Shown here piece by piece: positions 10,801 through 25,800 of a stretch of DNA of 64,000 bases. Positions within the stretch are counted from its first letter, which is position 1. Every line of letters begins with the position of its first letter. Below the pieces are notes generated by a model, which saw only the letters and a program-made list of their open reading frames with translations, ran no database searches and was not told where the DNA came from. Source of the DNA: Leptidea sinapis (lineage: Eukaryota > Arthropoda > Insecta > Lepidoptera > Pieridae); NCBI RefSeq assembly GCF_905404315.1, contig NC_066279.1:2244501-2308500 (forward strand), written 5' to 3'. A program made the position numbers and the translations under genes.

Positions 10801-13800
10801 ACGGTCGAACACTAAAAATAATTTATATGGCAAAACAACTTTTGCCGGGTCAGCTAGCCTATAATATAACATCTTACCTAGGTTGTTTATCATTAGCGTA
10901 TATTATATAGACAGATTGCTACAGTGCGGTTAAGTTTGATCTGTGGTCAAGCGAGAATTCCCTCAGATTGACGTAACGTTACCATTGATTGATGTGCTTA
11001 TATTATACAGTATTCAGTGATATTGCTTCGTGTGACTTTGTTATATAGCTTAATTAATACCTGTTGTAAGAACTACTACAAAGAATCAGAATATTATTGA
11101 AATAGTTTCGAGGTTGAAAGTTAGATTAAACTGTTTTATTTTATTTTATCAATTCATAAAATATGAAAGAAATTCACAAACACAAATAACGCTTCTGTTG
11201 TTCTTATGGTATTGCAAGAGCAAAATGGCGCCGGTAATTACTTAGTCTCAGGTGACCTATAACGTCGCCATTCTTTCTACTCTAATAAATATTCATTATA
11301 CAATCTAATAGCATTAGCCATATTTAGTGAATAGCCACTACACTTCTTGTTACCATTGAGAAGCAATGATAAGATGCTATCCGTGTAGTATCAAAATCAC
11401 TGTTGTCTGCCAGAGGAGTACCGTTGAGCTGCACTATAATATTGTCAAGATCTAATTTACCAGGCAATGAAAGTATATCATCATCATCATTAGCCGGAAG
11501 ACGTCCACCGCTGGACAAAGCCCTCCCCTCTTGACTAGAACGTCGGTCCTTCTTGTGGGGGGCCTACCAACACTGCGTCTTCCGCTACGTGGTCGCCATT
11601 CGAGGACTTTACTGCCCCAAAGGCCATATGTGCCCTGCCCACTGTCACTTCAGTTTCGCAATTATTTGGACTATGTCGGTAACTTTGGTTCTCCTACGGA
11701 TCTCCTCATTTCTGATTTGATCTCGCAAGGAACTCCGAGCATAGCCCTCTCCATTGCTCTCTGAGCGTCCATGAGCTTTCTCATAAGGCCCATATCTTTC
11801 ATGATACATATATAAATTTTACAGCTATAATCGTGGATATATTACAATGCCTCCAAATTTGTAAAACTTTTAACTAAAATACTTGAACCTTAATTAAGAA
11901 CATCGTTAATAGTAAAGTAAGGTCATTAATTATACGCAAGAATCTCCATTTGTCCGCTGATAAATCAGTGGAGAAATATCCTTTTGTCTCCACTGAGCAA
12001 CAGTTACATGAAATATTATGTAGTCTGATCCTTAGTGGACGTGCGATTTGTGTCGTGAATATTAAATTTTATTTAATCTAATCTAAAGAACTGGAACTTA
12101 CAAGAAGATTGAATATAAAAGCTGTAAAGTGAGAACAAATTTGATTAGAGGAGTATTATTCTTAGGAGTTGTAGTCTATAAGATATATTTACTTATTTAA
12201 ATTTGTACCTAGAACCTAATTACTTGAAACGCATGATAAATATTACTATCAGATATAATACAAGACAGCCTGCAACTTTAAGGGAATGTGTACAACTAAC
12301 TTTAGACAATGTGTTTTTGTAAGATTTTTTTTTTATAAGGTATGTATTAAAAGACTAACAAATTGAAAAAGATAAGCGAATTATTTTTAAATGAGAGGGG
12401 GTAAATGGGAAAGAGGCTCAACTGGTTAGAAGTGGAAAGTGAACCACCCATGGACATTTGCAATACTAGAGGACTGTTGAATATCAAGCTCCAGTTGTGG
12501 CTTCTGGTGGTCTTGAATTAAAATACCTTGTTTCACAAAAGGACTGTATTACGTTATTAATATATATAACATGTAAGTTAATATAATGCTAGCGTTAATG
12601 CATGTGCGCGCGGGTCAAGTTCTTAAGGCGACTGGTTCCGCCGTCGGCCGCGGTGCGAGCGCCGCTCCGCCACGAACGCAAGCCCCCACTCTCGCCGATG
12701 AGACGACAGGAACATATTCCCCGGGTTGAAGTAGTAAGGCTTCAAGAAGTCTCCGATGAAGGCACGGGCAAAGGGCAAAGCATGTTGTATGCCCGTGTTA
12801 TGACTCCCTTTCTCGTCGTAATGTCGGCAACTCTGCTGCGCCCGTCAGACCCAGGATGAACATTGGTGACTCTGCCCAAGAGCCACAGAAGAGGAGGAAG
12901 ATGGGAGTCCCTCACTAGCACCATGGTACCTGGTTTTAGGTCTTGATAGCCTGTATGCCACTTGGCCCTTTGCTGCAAAACAGAAACGTATTCATTTGAG
13001 TAACGTCGCCTAAAGTGCTGTCGCAAGTTCTCAATGCGGTCGTAGCGAGGCAGGCGCTGCAGGTTCACGTCGTCTGGCATCTGAGGACGAGGAACAGTAG
13101 TGAGCGGTCGTCCGATTAAGAAGTGAGCGGGAGATAAATAGGATAGGTCACTAGGATCGGTGGAGTGAGGTGTTAAAGGTATAGAATTAAGAATTGCCTC
13201 TATTTGAATGAGACAGGTTGAAAGCTCTTCATAAGTAAGATGAGTTGAGCTCATGACTCTACGTAATAAATTTTTAATGGATTTAACAGCTGCTTCCCAT
13301 AAACCGCCAAAATGCGGACTGTATGCAGGAATAAATTTAAATTCTATACCTTCGTTTGCAATGTCATTGGAAATAGTATTGGATGAAACGTGTAGAAGAC
13401 GTGAAAGCTCATTAAAAGCTCCCACAAAAGTAGTGCCGTTGTCGGAGAATACCCGCTGAGGCTTACCACGTCGACTAATAAAGCGATTAAAGGCTGCTAG
13501 AAAGGCCTCTTTAGTGAGGTCTGAGACTAGCTCTGCACGGCTCTAACTGCAAAACATACAAAGACGCAAATATAAGATTTAATTAATTTACATCCTCTGC
13601 CCTTCCGGTCGGCTATCAGCACTGGCCCAGCGTAATCTAAACCTGTATTCAAAAAGGGAAATTGTAGTTGTGTTCTCTCGCTGGGTAAGTTGCCCATGAC
13701 GACTTGAATAGGTTGAGCTTTAAAGCGCGTGCAACGAACACAATTACGTACAGTTTGCTTAGCTAGGTTTCTACCTCCAAGAGGCCAGTATGTGAGACTT

Positions 13801-16800
13801 ACATTGGCAAGAAGAAGCTGAGGGCCAGCATGAAACAGTGATTTATGATATTTAAGAAATAATATTTTAGTTAAATGATGTTTACTACATAATAAGACTG
13901 GATGCTTTACGTCGTAACTATAGTTAGAGTTTTGAAGGCGTCCACCGACGCGAATAAGGTTATTAGAATCAATAAATGGACTAAGACTTATAAGACGATT
14001 ATTTTTATTATTATATTTATTTCCTGCTGAGAAATATATATAATTGTGTTATAAGCTGAATTTAATTCGTTACTCGTTATATAGGATTTATTTTTATTAT
14101 TGGGACTACGACAATTGTAAATAAATTTTAAGATATATGCAAAAACTCTATTCAATTTTGTAAATGAAGACATTTTATGAATTAAATCTGAAAGTACGTT
14201 AATGCTTTTACTATTACAATGTGTAACTGTGTGAAGTGAAGTTTCAGGTAATGTTTGTGGTGTATTTGGAGAAGGAGGAAAATGTATGGTTCTCTCATGG
14301 AGGAATTGAGGACCTGACCACCAAAGAGTGGACGCGCTGATACAATCAGCCTTCACCCCCCGAGAAGCTAAGTCTGCAGGGTTGCTTCTAGAAGGTACAT
14401 AACGCCACGTCTGGTCAAGTGTACATTCCTGAATCTCATTAACTCTATTTCGAACAAACTGATTAAGATTACTTGGTTGTGTGGAAAGCCATCCTAACAC
14501 TATTGTGGAATCGCACCAAAAGAAACAATGACTGAAGACGTTGGTAAGTGAATTGCATACCTTCAAATAGAGACGTGTACTCAACAAAGCACCACATAAC
14601 TCCAAACGTGGAATAGTGGTTGTTTTAATGGGAGCAACCTTGTTTTTAGAGGCCAAAAGACGAACACAAACCGTCCCATCGACTGCGATTGTCCTTACGT
14701 AAATACAAGCACCATAAGCACGTTCGGAAGCGTCTGTAAAAGTATGAAGTTCAGTTACCAAAGGATTACTACAAGACACCCACCTAGAAATACGAATAGA
14801 GTTAAGAGCTGGAAGTGATTCGATAAATTCGATGAATTGATTCTTTATTTCTAAAGGTACTTCATCGTCCCATGTACATTTCAGAATCCACAGTTGCTGT
14901 AATATAAATTTAGCTTGAACTGTGCAAGGTCCCACTAGACCTAAAGGGTCAAATACTTGACTAACTAACGATAATATGTTACGTTTACTAAATGTTTGAT
15001 GTAAATGTGAAGTTGACAGAATATAATAAATGATCAGAATTACAATTCCAATATAAGCCAAGAGTTTTGCTAGGAAGAATTTCATTTAAGTTCAAAGTTT
15101 TATTTTGAGTATCTGTACACATATTGCTAATAGACTGAAGAACTTCAGAACTATTTGATTGTAATTTTCGTAGGTGGAACCTGGCTGATTCGAGAGCTTT
15201 CATTACACCTTGGCACAGCTTTATTACTGACTCGATCGAGTCACCACCACCTAGATAATCATCAATATAAAAGTCGCGTTTAATACTCTCTCTAACACTA
15301 GATTCTAAACATTGGTCAGCTAAAGACACAAGACATTTGGTTGCCAAATATGGAGCTGAAGCGGTACCGTAAGTTAACGTATTAAGTGTGTATGACTGCA
15401 ATGGATCTGATGAATTGAAACGAAAAAGTATTTGCTGAAGAGAGCGCTGAGAATGTTCAGCTAAAACGGCTCTATACATCTTCTCTATGTCGCCTGTGAC
15501 CACGAACTTGTGTTGTCGAAACCTCAGAAGGATGGCTAAGAGGTCTTCCTGTATAGTGGGGCCCACCCTCTGTATGTCGTTGAAAGACTTGCCTGATGTC
15601 GTACGGGCGGAAGCATCGAAGACTACACGGAGCTTTGTTGTAGAGCTGCTCTCTCGTACAACGCCGTGATGTGGTAAAAAATATTTGACTTGATTATGTG
15701 TATTTAATTTGCTGTTTTTTGTCACATGATTCAGATCTATATATTCTTGAATGAATTTAATGTAACGCTCTTTATAAGTAGAATCTTTTTCAAATCTACG
15801 TTCTAGGGAATGGAAACGTTGCTTGGCCATTGCATAAGAGTCACCCAAGCTTTCAGGCGAGTCCTTCAACGGAAGAGTGACGACAAATTGACCATGTTCG
15901 TTTCTGTGTGTGGTTTCATGAAAGAGCTTTTCACAAGCTTGCTCCTCTGAAGAGAAACCATTGCAAGACGATACAGAATCTAGTTCCCAAAAACGTGTAA
16001 GCTGCTGAGACTCCTCATGAGAAAGAAAAAGACAATTTGGTTTTGAAGGAAGACCACATTGGTATATGCTGCCGGAAATAAGCCAACCAAATTTAGATGA
16101 TTGTAATTTAGGATAATGTTTACCTAAATCTATGGAATCGGAACCCAGGACGTTCCAAAAGACTTCAGCACCTACGAGGATGTCTATGGCCGAAGGTATA
16201 TTAAAAGTAGGATCGGCAAGTTTAAGACCTGGCGGGATAGGAATTATTTTTTTATCAACGTAAGACCCAGGCAAACTATGCGTTATATTTGGTAAGATAA
16301 AGCACTCTATGTGAGCTTGATAACGACTATGACAAGACTGTAAGGTAAGACTACAGCTCTCTGAAGTATTGGAAACTTGTTCACAAATACCTGAGACTGA
16401 AGAGATAGTGCTTCGTGTGTTCAGACCGAGCTTACGGCACAGATCCTGAGTGATGAAGTTGGAAGTGCTGCCGTTATCGAGAAGAAGTCTGGCGGAATGA
16501 AGCCTACCGTTGACATCTGTCACCCTTGCCATAGCTGTGGATAATATTATAAGAGCCTGATTATTTTTTCCTTTTGTATTTGTAATAATATTAGTAGATA
16601 ATGCAATATTGTCTTTTGGTTTGAGATCTGTTTGAGATTCCCTGTGTAAGAGTGTGTTGTGTTTTGATTTGCAATACTTGCAATGTGAAAGTTTACAACG
16701 TTTGTCGGTATGACCAGGACGAAGGCAGTTCATACACACATTACTTTCTGAAGTTTTTTTGATTCTGGAATCAACATTAAGATTTCTAAATGATTGACAA

Positions 16801-19800
16801 TTAAATAAAAGATGGTTTTGAGAGCACATAGGACATGATGCGATTTTTTCTGGTTTAAAATGTGTGTTCGTTAGATAGTTTGTGCTTTTGTTACTTTCGT
16901 AAGTTTGTATTTATATAATTATTATTTAAAGTTTTATTATCATGTAAGGTCTCGAGTAAATCAGCTCTATTAGATAAATATTTAGTGTAGTGTTTTAAGT
17001 TTGGAAAATGATTTAAATTGTTTTTATGTTCTTCCCACTCTCGGTTGGTCACATTATCCAATTTTTTAGACATTATATAGATGATTAATGTGTCCCAATG
17101 TGCTGTAGGCTGTCCGAGAGTGTCAAGCGCTCTTAAATTTTTATTTATATTATCTATCATATTTCGTAATGAATGACAGGATTCTTTTTGTATAGCAGGA
17201 AAATTAAATAATGCTTGCACGTGATTATTGACAAGCAACCTTTCATTATGGTAGCGGTCTAACAATAACTGCCATGCTATAGTATAGTTGTCGGCCTTAA
17301 AGTCAATACTTTTTATTAATAATGATGCACTGCCAGTTAAAGCAGCACGCAAATAATGGAATTTATTGATTGATTGTATGCTGTTATTATCGTGAATTAT
17401 TGAAATGTACGTATCTCGAAATTCAAGCCAGTGCTGATAGTCGCCGTTGAAGTGGGGTAGGTCAATCTTTGGCAGGCGTACGAAGTCATGTTTGCAGCCA
17501 GAAGCGTGGAGCGTGTCGTGGTGCGTTGAGCTGGCACCAGGGTTCGGTGCCGGAGAGCTGGCACGCGACACGTCTGGAGGGAGCAGGGAACGCGCGCGCG
17601 ACATTTGCGTGAAGTACTGAGTCTCGAAGGCCTCGCGCTCCTGGTACATATCGTCTGCATTCTCCGACAACAGCTCCAACTGCGTCTGCAAGTCATCGAA
17701 GTCTTTGTATAAAGATTTCATTACGCCTAGACGGCATTCTAATTCAGCTACTTGAAAACTATCTAATTCGTCTGTAGGTAATAGTTTAAAGAAATTAGTG
17801 AATTGTGTTAGCTTGGCTTTAAAACTTCCACGTTTTTTTATAAGTTCTTTTAATTTTAATTCAGACATAATGATAAGCAATTAAGATAATAAACAAAAAT
17901 AAATTAAGATTGAAACAGACTTAATATCGTAAATAAGTTACGTAAGCAAAGGAATGTTCTAAGTGATAGAAAAAACGATTTTGTCAAGCCGACGTAATAC
18001 AGCGATTCATGCACAAAACTGGTTTTCGTAGGCAATTGTATGGACAAGCGAAACTAGCTAGCGGCCGTACCTATTGCTATAACTTAAAGTATGTATCAGA
18101 CTAATGGAATGCAGTTTATGAAAAGGCTATATTTATAATTAAGTATTTAACGTTGTTACGTAGCAATCAAAAATTAGAATAGGTAATAGGTTTATTTCCT
18201 GAGTAAAGATTATTTTATATGTACTTATTATGTGTACTAACTAATTTATGTAAGTGCAGAATACAAGATATGTATATGCAATTAAGGCATAGTTTTAAAA
18301 TAATAATTTAATAATGCACTAATGAAATATATGCACTAATGATATTTATTAAAAGGCGATTAGAAGGAATCTAAGCTATTTTATGGAGAGATCAACCTAT
18401 GTCGAATCCGTAATAGCACAATCCTAATTCCTAGGAAAGGGATAAGATTAGGAAAGAAAGAATTCCTTATCGGAACAAACTCACTCAGAACCAAAGCCTC
18501 TCCGGATGTCTGTCCTTTGTATGTGCCATGTATTCGGGCGGCGTGGCAGTCGAATGTTCTCGGAGAGGTGCGCAACACGACCAACGTAGCAATGTAAGTA
18601 GATGTAGATCGTGGCTGGACTCTCGAAATGGACGTCAAACGTTGACCTTAATAAATTTGAAGGGCCGGTTAAACCATCCACTTGCTTTGATGATCAGTTG
18701 AAGAGGCGAAGGACCATTTGTTGAATATCAAGCTCCAGTTGTGGCTTCTGGTGGTCTTGAATTAAAATACCTTGTTTCACAAAAGGACTGTATTACGTAA
18801 TTAATATATATAACATGTAAGTTAATATAATGCTAGCGTTAATGCATGTGCGCGCGGGTCAAGTTCTTAAGGCGACTGGTTCCGCCGTCGGCCGCGGTGC
18901 GAGCGCCGCTCCGCCACGAACGCAAGCCCCCACTCTCGCCGATGAGACGACAGGAACAAGGACAAGAGATGCGTTGCCGGCTTTTAAGGTCGTATCAGTT
19001 CGGGAATACTGCAGCCAGGGCAATACGTATCACGTAAAATTCATGATTGTAGACATCAACATGATGAATGGCATTTTGCAGTTTGACAATAATATGTCCG
19101 GAGGTGAAACTCGGCTGCCAATATAACCCTATAAAACTTCTCTGATATGCGGTAGATGATGCATCTTATCTATTTAATTTTTACATTCATAAATCTATTA
19201 AATAATATATAAGATTTGTTCTTTTATTAACTTGTTGCAAAAAAATCATGATTTGCGACTAAAGTCGCACGTTTACTTCCGAAACTCAACTCGCAAGCCA
19301 TTCTAATTAAGAAAAGCCGTAAAAGATGAATGCTGAGATAAGAACCGCTACCCGCGGTTTTTGACTAATTTTCTTGATGGACCGAAACATTGAAATATTT
19401 GATAGAACCTTTGAACCAACATTTGAACAAATGCCCCTAATGTAATTGCTTTTAGCTCTTTCATATTTTTAGCTTTTTCATCGCGTATAGAATTGTACAT
19501 GGAATTACTTATTGGAAATATTATTACTCATATAAACTTGTTGGTGTATTCTTCATAAAATATTTTTATCATAGTATAAATATTATTATTCAAGAAACTA
19601 TTAGCAACAAAACTTATCAAAACGTATTTGGGTTGTTATAAAATTATTTTGTAATCTGGATTTAGTACTTTCGTTGATTAGCACGTGTGTTACATAAAAA
19701 AAACTTTATAAAATTAAATTAAAAAGCGTTTTAATCCTTTTAAAGAGGATTGACCAAACATGGATTCGTCTTGTATCAAATTCAATATTTTTCTTGTTTT

Positions 19801-22800
19801 GTTTTTCTTGTTTCAAAAAATTAAGTATTTTTTAACAAAATTATATAAAAAAATTAAGCCATATCTTCGCCTGACAAAAATATTGTAATGATAAAATTCC
19901 TAAACATGATTTTATTATTTCCTTTAATTTCAATGTTTATATTGCTATCAAATACTACCTATATTAATGATTTCTAATTTCTAATATCGTTTTTATTTTT
20001 TTTCTTCTCTCTTATTCTTTCTTATACACACACACATATAGATAATACTTTTAGTGTACAAAGGAATTTGAAGCAAACCAATATTAATTAATTGTCAATG
20101 GTTCTCGATACCTTTTTCATGATCTACTAGCTGCTGCCCGCGACGTCATCCGCCTCGCCGCGGAAAAGTGGAAAATTTTAATTTAATCAATTCAAAAGTT
20201 CGCTAACCACCACTTGATTGGTAAAGAATACATCTATAACATTTGTTAAATATAATATGAAGCAAGAAATATTAACAAGAATCATGATACAAATTTTGTG
20301 TCAATGAATTATTTTCTATTTATTAAATACAAAATATTAAAACAATTGTAATTATTAATATTCAGGAATAATCAATGGTTATAAAATATTCATTCTAAAC
20401 TATTTTTCACGGTATCCTATAAGCAAAAAAAATAAATAAATTGTTTAATTGATATGAGATCCATCTGGATGTGTGGTGCTCCTACACAGTGCGGTTTTAA
20501 GAAGCTTTCTTCCACGTAGTACAAAGCTGTGGAATGAGCTTCCTTGTGCGGTGTTTCCGGGACGATACGACATGGGTACCTTCAAAAAAAGCTCGTACAC
20601 CTTCTTTAAATGCCGGCAACGCTCCTATGATTCCTCTGGTGTTGCAAGAGAATGTGGGCGGCGGTAATCACTTAACACCAGGTGACCCGTACGCTTGAGA
20701 ATACTAGAATATATAAATATAGTTTTATTTCATGTCGCAATACACGCGCATTGTGAAAATTCACTCTCTTCATTTTTCCCCTAAAATCCCAAAAGAATTA
20801 TAACCTCAAAAATATCTGTCATAACATAAATCATTCTTAATTTACTGTTAACACCCAGTTAACAAAAGCGCCAAACCTTCGAACTTTCAACCCTCAAGGG
20901 GCCATTAGCTACAAGTTATAACAAACAGAGGAAATATAATAAATCCATTTCTTACGAACATTAATCAGAGGCACAGCAGTCGTAAGTCGTAACCCTCAAC
21001 TGACCACGGGTCTGACGGTCCTAATTCATCATTGCCTTGACACCTAATTAACAATTGAAACTGAGAAGGGTTGAATCGTGGTCGTCCCTTTTTAAATAGA
21101 TTTCTGTAGGTGAAGAGTTTCTTGCGTGCTTTGCAGTGTTTTATAATTAAATAATTATCGACTTCGAAGATATTACAAGCTTAGATCATTTATATGTCTA
21201 GAGAACTGTGACAGCTGTGAATAAGTCGTAAAAAATTGAGGTTGACAGTTAACCTCTATTTAGAACAATCCACGCACACTAACACAAAGTCACATACAAA
21301 TCGAAAGAGTAAGACCTAGCTTCTCACGTAGACTAAAGTAATAAACCTGGCCTATTTCAAATTATTATCAAAAATCACTATGTAGAATACTATAAGATAA
21401 TTATCTTAGATTACAAGCATTATATGCGACAGCTTTCAATTAATTTACCAGGAGGCTCTTTTACACCAGATGCCGGCTAGATTATGGGTACCACAACGGC
21501 GCCTTTTTCTGCCGTGAAGCAGTAACGTGTAAGCATTACTGTATTTCGGTCTGAAGGGTGCCGTAGCTAGTGAAATTAAAAAAAAAATTGTGAAAAAAAA
21601 ACTATTTCAAGATGAAAAGTCTTTTTTAAGGAACAATAATTACAGCAGCTACAAGAAAATAATTAGTATTATTTTATTTAATCTAAACTTACACAAGTAG
21701 AAAAAAGTGTGATGATGTGACTCGTAGACAATTTTTACGTCTTCTTCCATTAAAAATGAACCTCAGAATTAAATATGATAATACCAAATGAAATTATGAA
21801 GCCAGATACATAATAAAATATTATAAGGTAGTTATGTAACGGAGGGAATGAAACCTGCAGTGTTTAAACAGCTATTAGAGCAGCACTTAGATACAAAATT
21901 ACTTAGCGTAGAAATAAAGCGCTGGAAAAGACCGAGCAAAGCGCTTTTATAATGACTTTGAACGAAGAAGTTACTTAAGGAAATATTAACTGAAATAGAA
22001 TGCAAGTATAATGATGTGTAAATGTGATTAATGTTATTATTAACTTGCTGCTTTTCGCGGTTTTACATTTAGAACAACATAATGGCTATAAACAAAATGT
22101 AATTTTTAATGTGATAATTACTCTAGGCACGTTAGGCTTCTCTTTATCTTTACCTAAAACCTATAGTAACCAATACAGTGACTTAGAAATAACAGTCAAT
22201 GATATTTCATTAAATACTAGCTGACCCAGCAAACGTTGTATTGCCATAAAAAGTAAAAAAAAAATTTTGGGGTGTAAAAATTAGATGCAACCGATTCTCA
22301 GACCTACCAAATTTATCGTACTACAATTATTGTAAGTATTGATCCATTGCCATCTTGCAAACCTATAGCGGATTTGTGGATGGAACAGAATAATATAAAT
22401 ATTGCGATACAAAAATAGGAGTTGATCGTAGAGGGTTGAAAATTTAGAGTTGTATGTGTTTTTAATGTTGTATCATAAAATAATAAAAACAAAAAATTAC
22501 GTCCAAAAAAATTTAAAAAAAATTTTTGGGACCCTTAACATTTAGGGGGATGAAAAATTTGGTAAAAATCAGTTCAAAAAATTCGGAGGAGTAAGGTAAC
22601 TTTTTAACAACGTTTCCCGGGTCAGCACTTGTGTTTCATAATTGTGCACTATTTTACTTCAATCAGAAGTTTTAACAAGCCAAAAATTATGATATCATCC
22701 CCAACATCTGGATGTGGGGTGGTCCTCCACAGTGCGGTGGAATGAGCTTCCTTGTTCCGTGTTTCCAGAACGATACGACATGGGTACCTTTAAAAAAAAT

Positions 22801-25800
22801 GCGTACACTTTCCTTAAAGGCCGGCAAAGCTCCTGTGATTCCCTGGTATTGCAAGAGAATGTGGGCAGCAGAGACTCGTACGCTCGTTTGTCTTCCTTAT
22901 CCAGAAAAAAAATTACATGACAAACAATTTGATTGAGTGATATTCCTGTTAGTAAATATACCACAGGAATTAATGAGTCTATACTTCATCCAATCCAATT
23001 CTGTTCTGCTTTTAGGCTACAAGATGTCATTAGCAGTCTGTCGGGACAGGCTGACAGGATTGGATGCCCCAGAGCAGCTCTGTGACGGCTCCAGCAAGCC
23101 TTCATCGTCAGTGGTCCGGTGCAACACCCACCCCTGTCCGTTTAAGTAAGTGAATAAAATGTAAATAATTTGTTGTTTTAAAGTGATAACCCTCACTCTT
23201 GGGATTAACTACACAAATAAAACTGAATCAGTTTTAATGTGTGTTATAATGTAAGTGAGGTTTATCACTTTAAAACATAACAAATTGTTTAGATTTGCAA
23301 GAGCGACATCTCAATTCAATTTTCTAATATGCAAATATTGAGGTTGAGCAGGTTATCAACTGTAAAGTAGATCCTGTAGATGAAGCCACAACCTAAGAGT
23401 TGAATAAAGCATATAAGATTTTATAAGCGATACGTCACTCGAACGGTTGTTTCAGTTGGAAAGAGCGCTCGCAAGGAACGCGAGAGATCGCGGGTTTGAG
23501 TCCCGCATCGTTCATAAAATTTTGTTTACAGTTTTATTTGTGTGAATAAAGTATACATGGTGTAATGTAATCGTTAAGTGTGACCAGGTGATTATTCCGT
23601 AACTATTACAGATATCAAAAAACTTTATACTGATATCGAAAGTACGTTTTCTAATCAGTAAAATGACATCATTACCTTTTTAGACGAGAAGTATCCAAAA
23701 CTTTGTTAATAAACACTCATACATTTAGTATTGGATTAGTAGAAAGGTTTTGGTTTCCTTTATTTTAAAAGATCTTTTTAGCTTAGGACTGATATTAAAG
23801 AAAACTGTTCATTTACCTAACAAAATAATATAACTATCTTTTAATTGAATACTGTTTATTCATTAGTAAGTACAAAATTTGGTATTCTAAGTGACGTGTT
23901 TGTTGTTCCATACAATGACTAATTTTCCCACAATTTTGTTATTTTTATCTAGACTTTGACTGCCCTATAACAAAAATATGTTGCCATGGGTGTGGTGGGC
24001 TGACAAGCAAAACCTGTCACTTAGGTTTATTTTCAGCAAAAATAAAAGTACAGATAGTACTTTTTGTGTATACCCTCTCAGAATAGTTAGTAACCAAGTA
24101 CCTTTTGATTGCAATGATAATGATATGTAAAAGTAGTGTAATATTAATGTAATTTGGCCAGTGATGACTTATGGTACGCAGATGTGGTCTAACTATGGGC
24201 CTGCTGAGAAAGTTTTGTCGTCGCTCAGAGTTACCCTCGAATCAGAATTGAGGAGATCCATAGGAGAACCAAAGTCACCGACAAAGCCCAAATGATTGCG
24301 AAACAGAAGTGGCAGTGAGCAGGGCACATAGTTCGACGGACAGGTGGCCGTGGGGGCAGTATGGTCCTCGAATGGCGACCACGTATCGGAAGGCGTAGTG
24401 TTAGTAGGCCCCCCACAAGATGGCCCGACTTTGGTTCTCTTGCGGATCTCCTCATTTCCGATTCGATCTCGCTGGAAATCTCCGAGCATAGCCCTCTCCA
24501 TTGCCCTCTGAGCGACAATGAGCTGATAGTAGTACAATGTAGACCCCCCCACAAGAAGTACCGACGATCTGGTGAAGATCGCCAGAATTGGGTGGATGAG
24601 GGCAGCGCAGGACCGGTCTTCGTGGAGAACTTTGGGGGAGGCCTTTGTCCAGCAGTGGACGTCTTCCGGCCGATCATGATGATGATGATGAAATGTATAA
24701 TTAATGTAATGTAACTCATAAAATACTCGCAGGTGGTATGTGGGAGAGTGGTCCTCATGCAGTGTCACTTGCGGCGGAGGAGTTCGCTCCCGGAAGGTCC
24801 TCTGCGCTAGATCAGCTAACGTCACCAGAGCTGACACCTATGATCCAGGTAAATAATTTGTATGGAAGTTAAGTGCAAGGGAGATTAATAAATTAAATGG
24901 TGATTACCATTTATGTATCAGTACTCAAGAGAATACACAGGATGAGCCTACAAGCCCTTAAAGTATAAGATATTCGTCATTTAATAATTAAAAATAAATT
25001 AATAATATAATTATGTACATGTTGTATAAGTCTTAATTATTGTTAATTACCTAAATTCACATAGAAGTTGAGAATTATGTTCTTTCGTACAACTAAGACT
25101 GTTAATGTACAGATTAAGCAAAAGATGAATTGCACCATTTGACAATTTTTAGATGACGTCATAACTTTAACTTTTAACAGTAACCGTCCAATCTGCACCG
25201 GTTAAAGCTTTTCTTAATGTTTTTCAATGACGTTCTATACATTTAGTACGTGGTTTTGTTAAATAGCTAAATAGCGACCTGTCGAATATTTTCATTCACA
25301 TTCGAATGAACGAATCACAAACAAACGAGAAATAAATGAAGAACGCGTTAGTAATGGTTTTTAATTCTACTTTTCTGCCTGCTAAACTAAGTTGGTTATG
25401 GATTTTTGCATTCCGCAGTCTAAGTTAAAGTCTGCGTTACTGTTTACGTTACATTTGACTTAAACCTTAACTATAACAGCTAATATGATGCAACTCAGTT
25501 TAACAGTTTTTATTTTACATTGAAATTAATAAAATACAAACTACTTACTGATGATATGTGATCCCAGTGTCTTTCTTATTTCGTTTAGAATTATTTTTAC
25601 AAAATTTTACTACGCAACCCGGCATTTTAGTTTCAATTATTGACAAAGTTTAACAGAACATGTGGCACGTCAACGGCACACATTGTTCGAGGCTGGCTGG
25701 CTAATACGCCCACTTAGACTTAGTAGTAGTTGCTACACTTTGCGACTACGCCTGCGGTATCTAGTTGGAGCGCAGCGGAGAAAAATTCTTAATCCAAGCT

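Larger units (their letters stand above)
12475..18958 (-). mobile_element. BEL/Pao LTR retrotransposon, full length, frame-broken
   Basis: Bounded by 240-bp LTRs beginning TGTTGAATATC and ending GACAGGAACA on the + strand, flanked by a 5-bp direct duplication AGGAC (12470-12474 and 18959-18963). In sense order on the minus strand: gag-like (DUF1759), zinc knuckles, aspartic protease, reverse transcriptase, Pao-type RNase H, integrase, and a C-terminal DUF5641-type end, the BEL/Pao order. There is no envelope-like ORF. A primer-site-like TGGTCCTTCGCC begins three bases inside the 5' LTR, and a short purine run (GGGGAA) precedes the 3' LTR. LTRs differ at one base near 12557/18801, so insertion is recent, but coding frames break about four times. 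Confidence 0.93.

Noticed and set aside
12602..12859. Open frame within the BEL/Pao LTR and again at 18830-19126
   Set aside because: The same frame in both places is a by-product of the duplicated LTR, not a gene.
23441..23513. Functional tRNA gene
   Set aside because: Cloverleaf stems are good, but T33 is missing, the flanks are repetitive and a second diverged copy exists; it is called tRNA-like repeat instead.
24193..24837. 214-codon minus-strand frame over exon 3
   Set aside because: It is antisense to a LINE fragment and to a clear TSP1 exon; a shadow frame.
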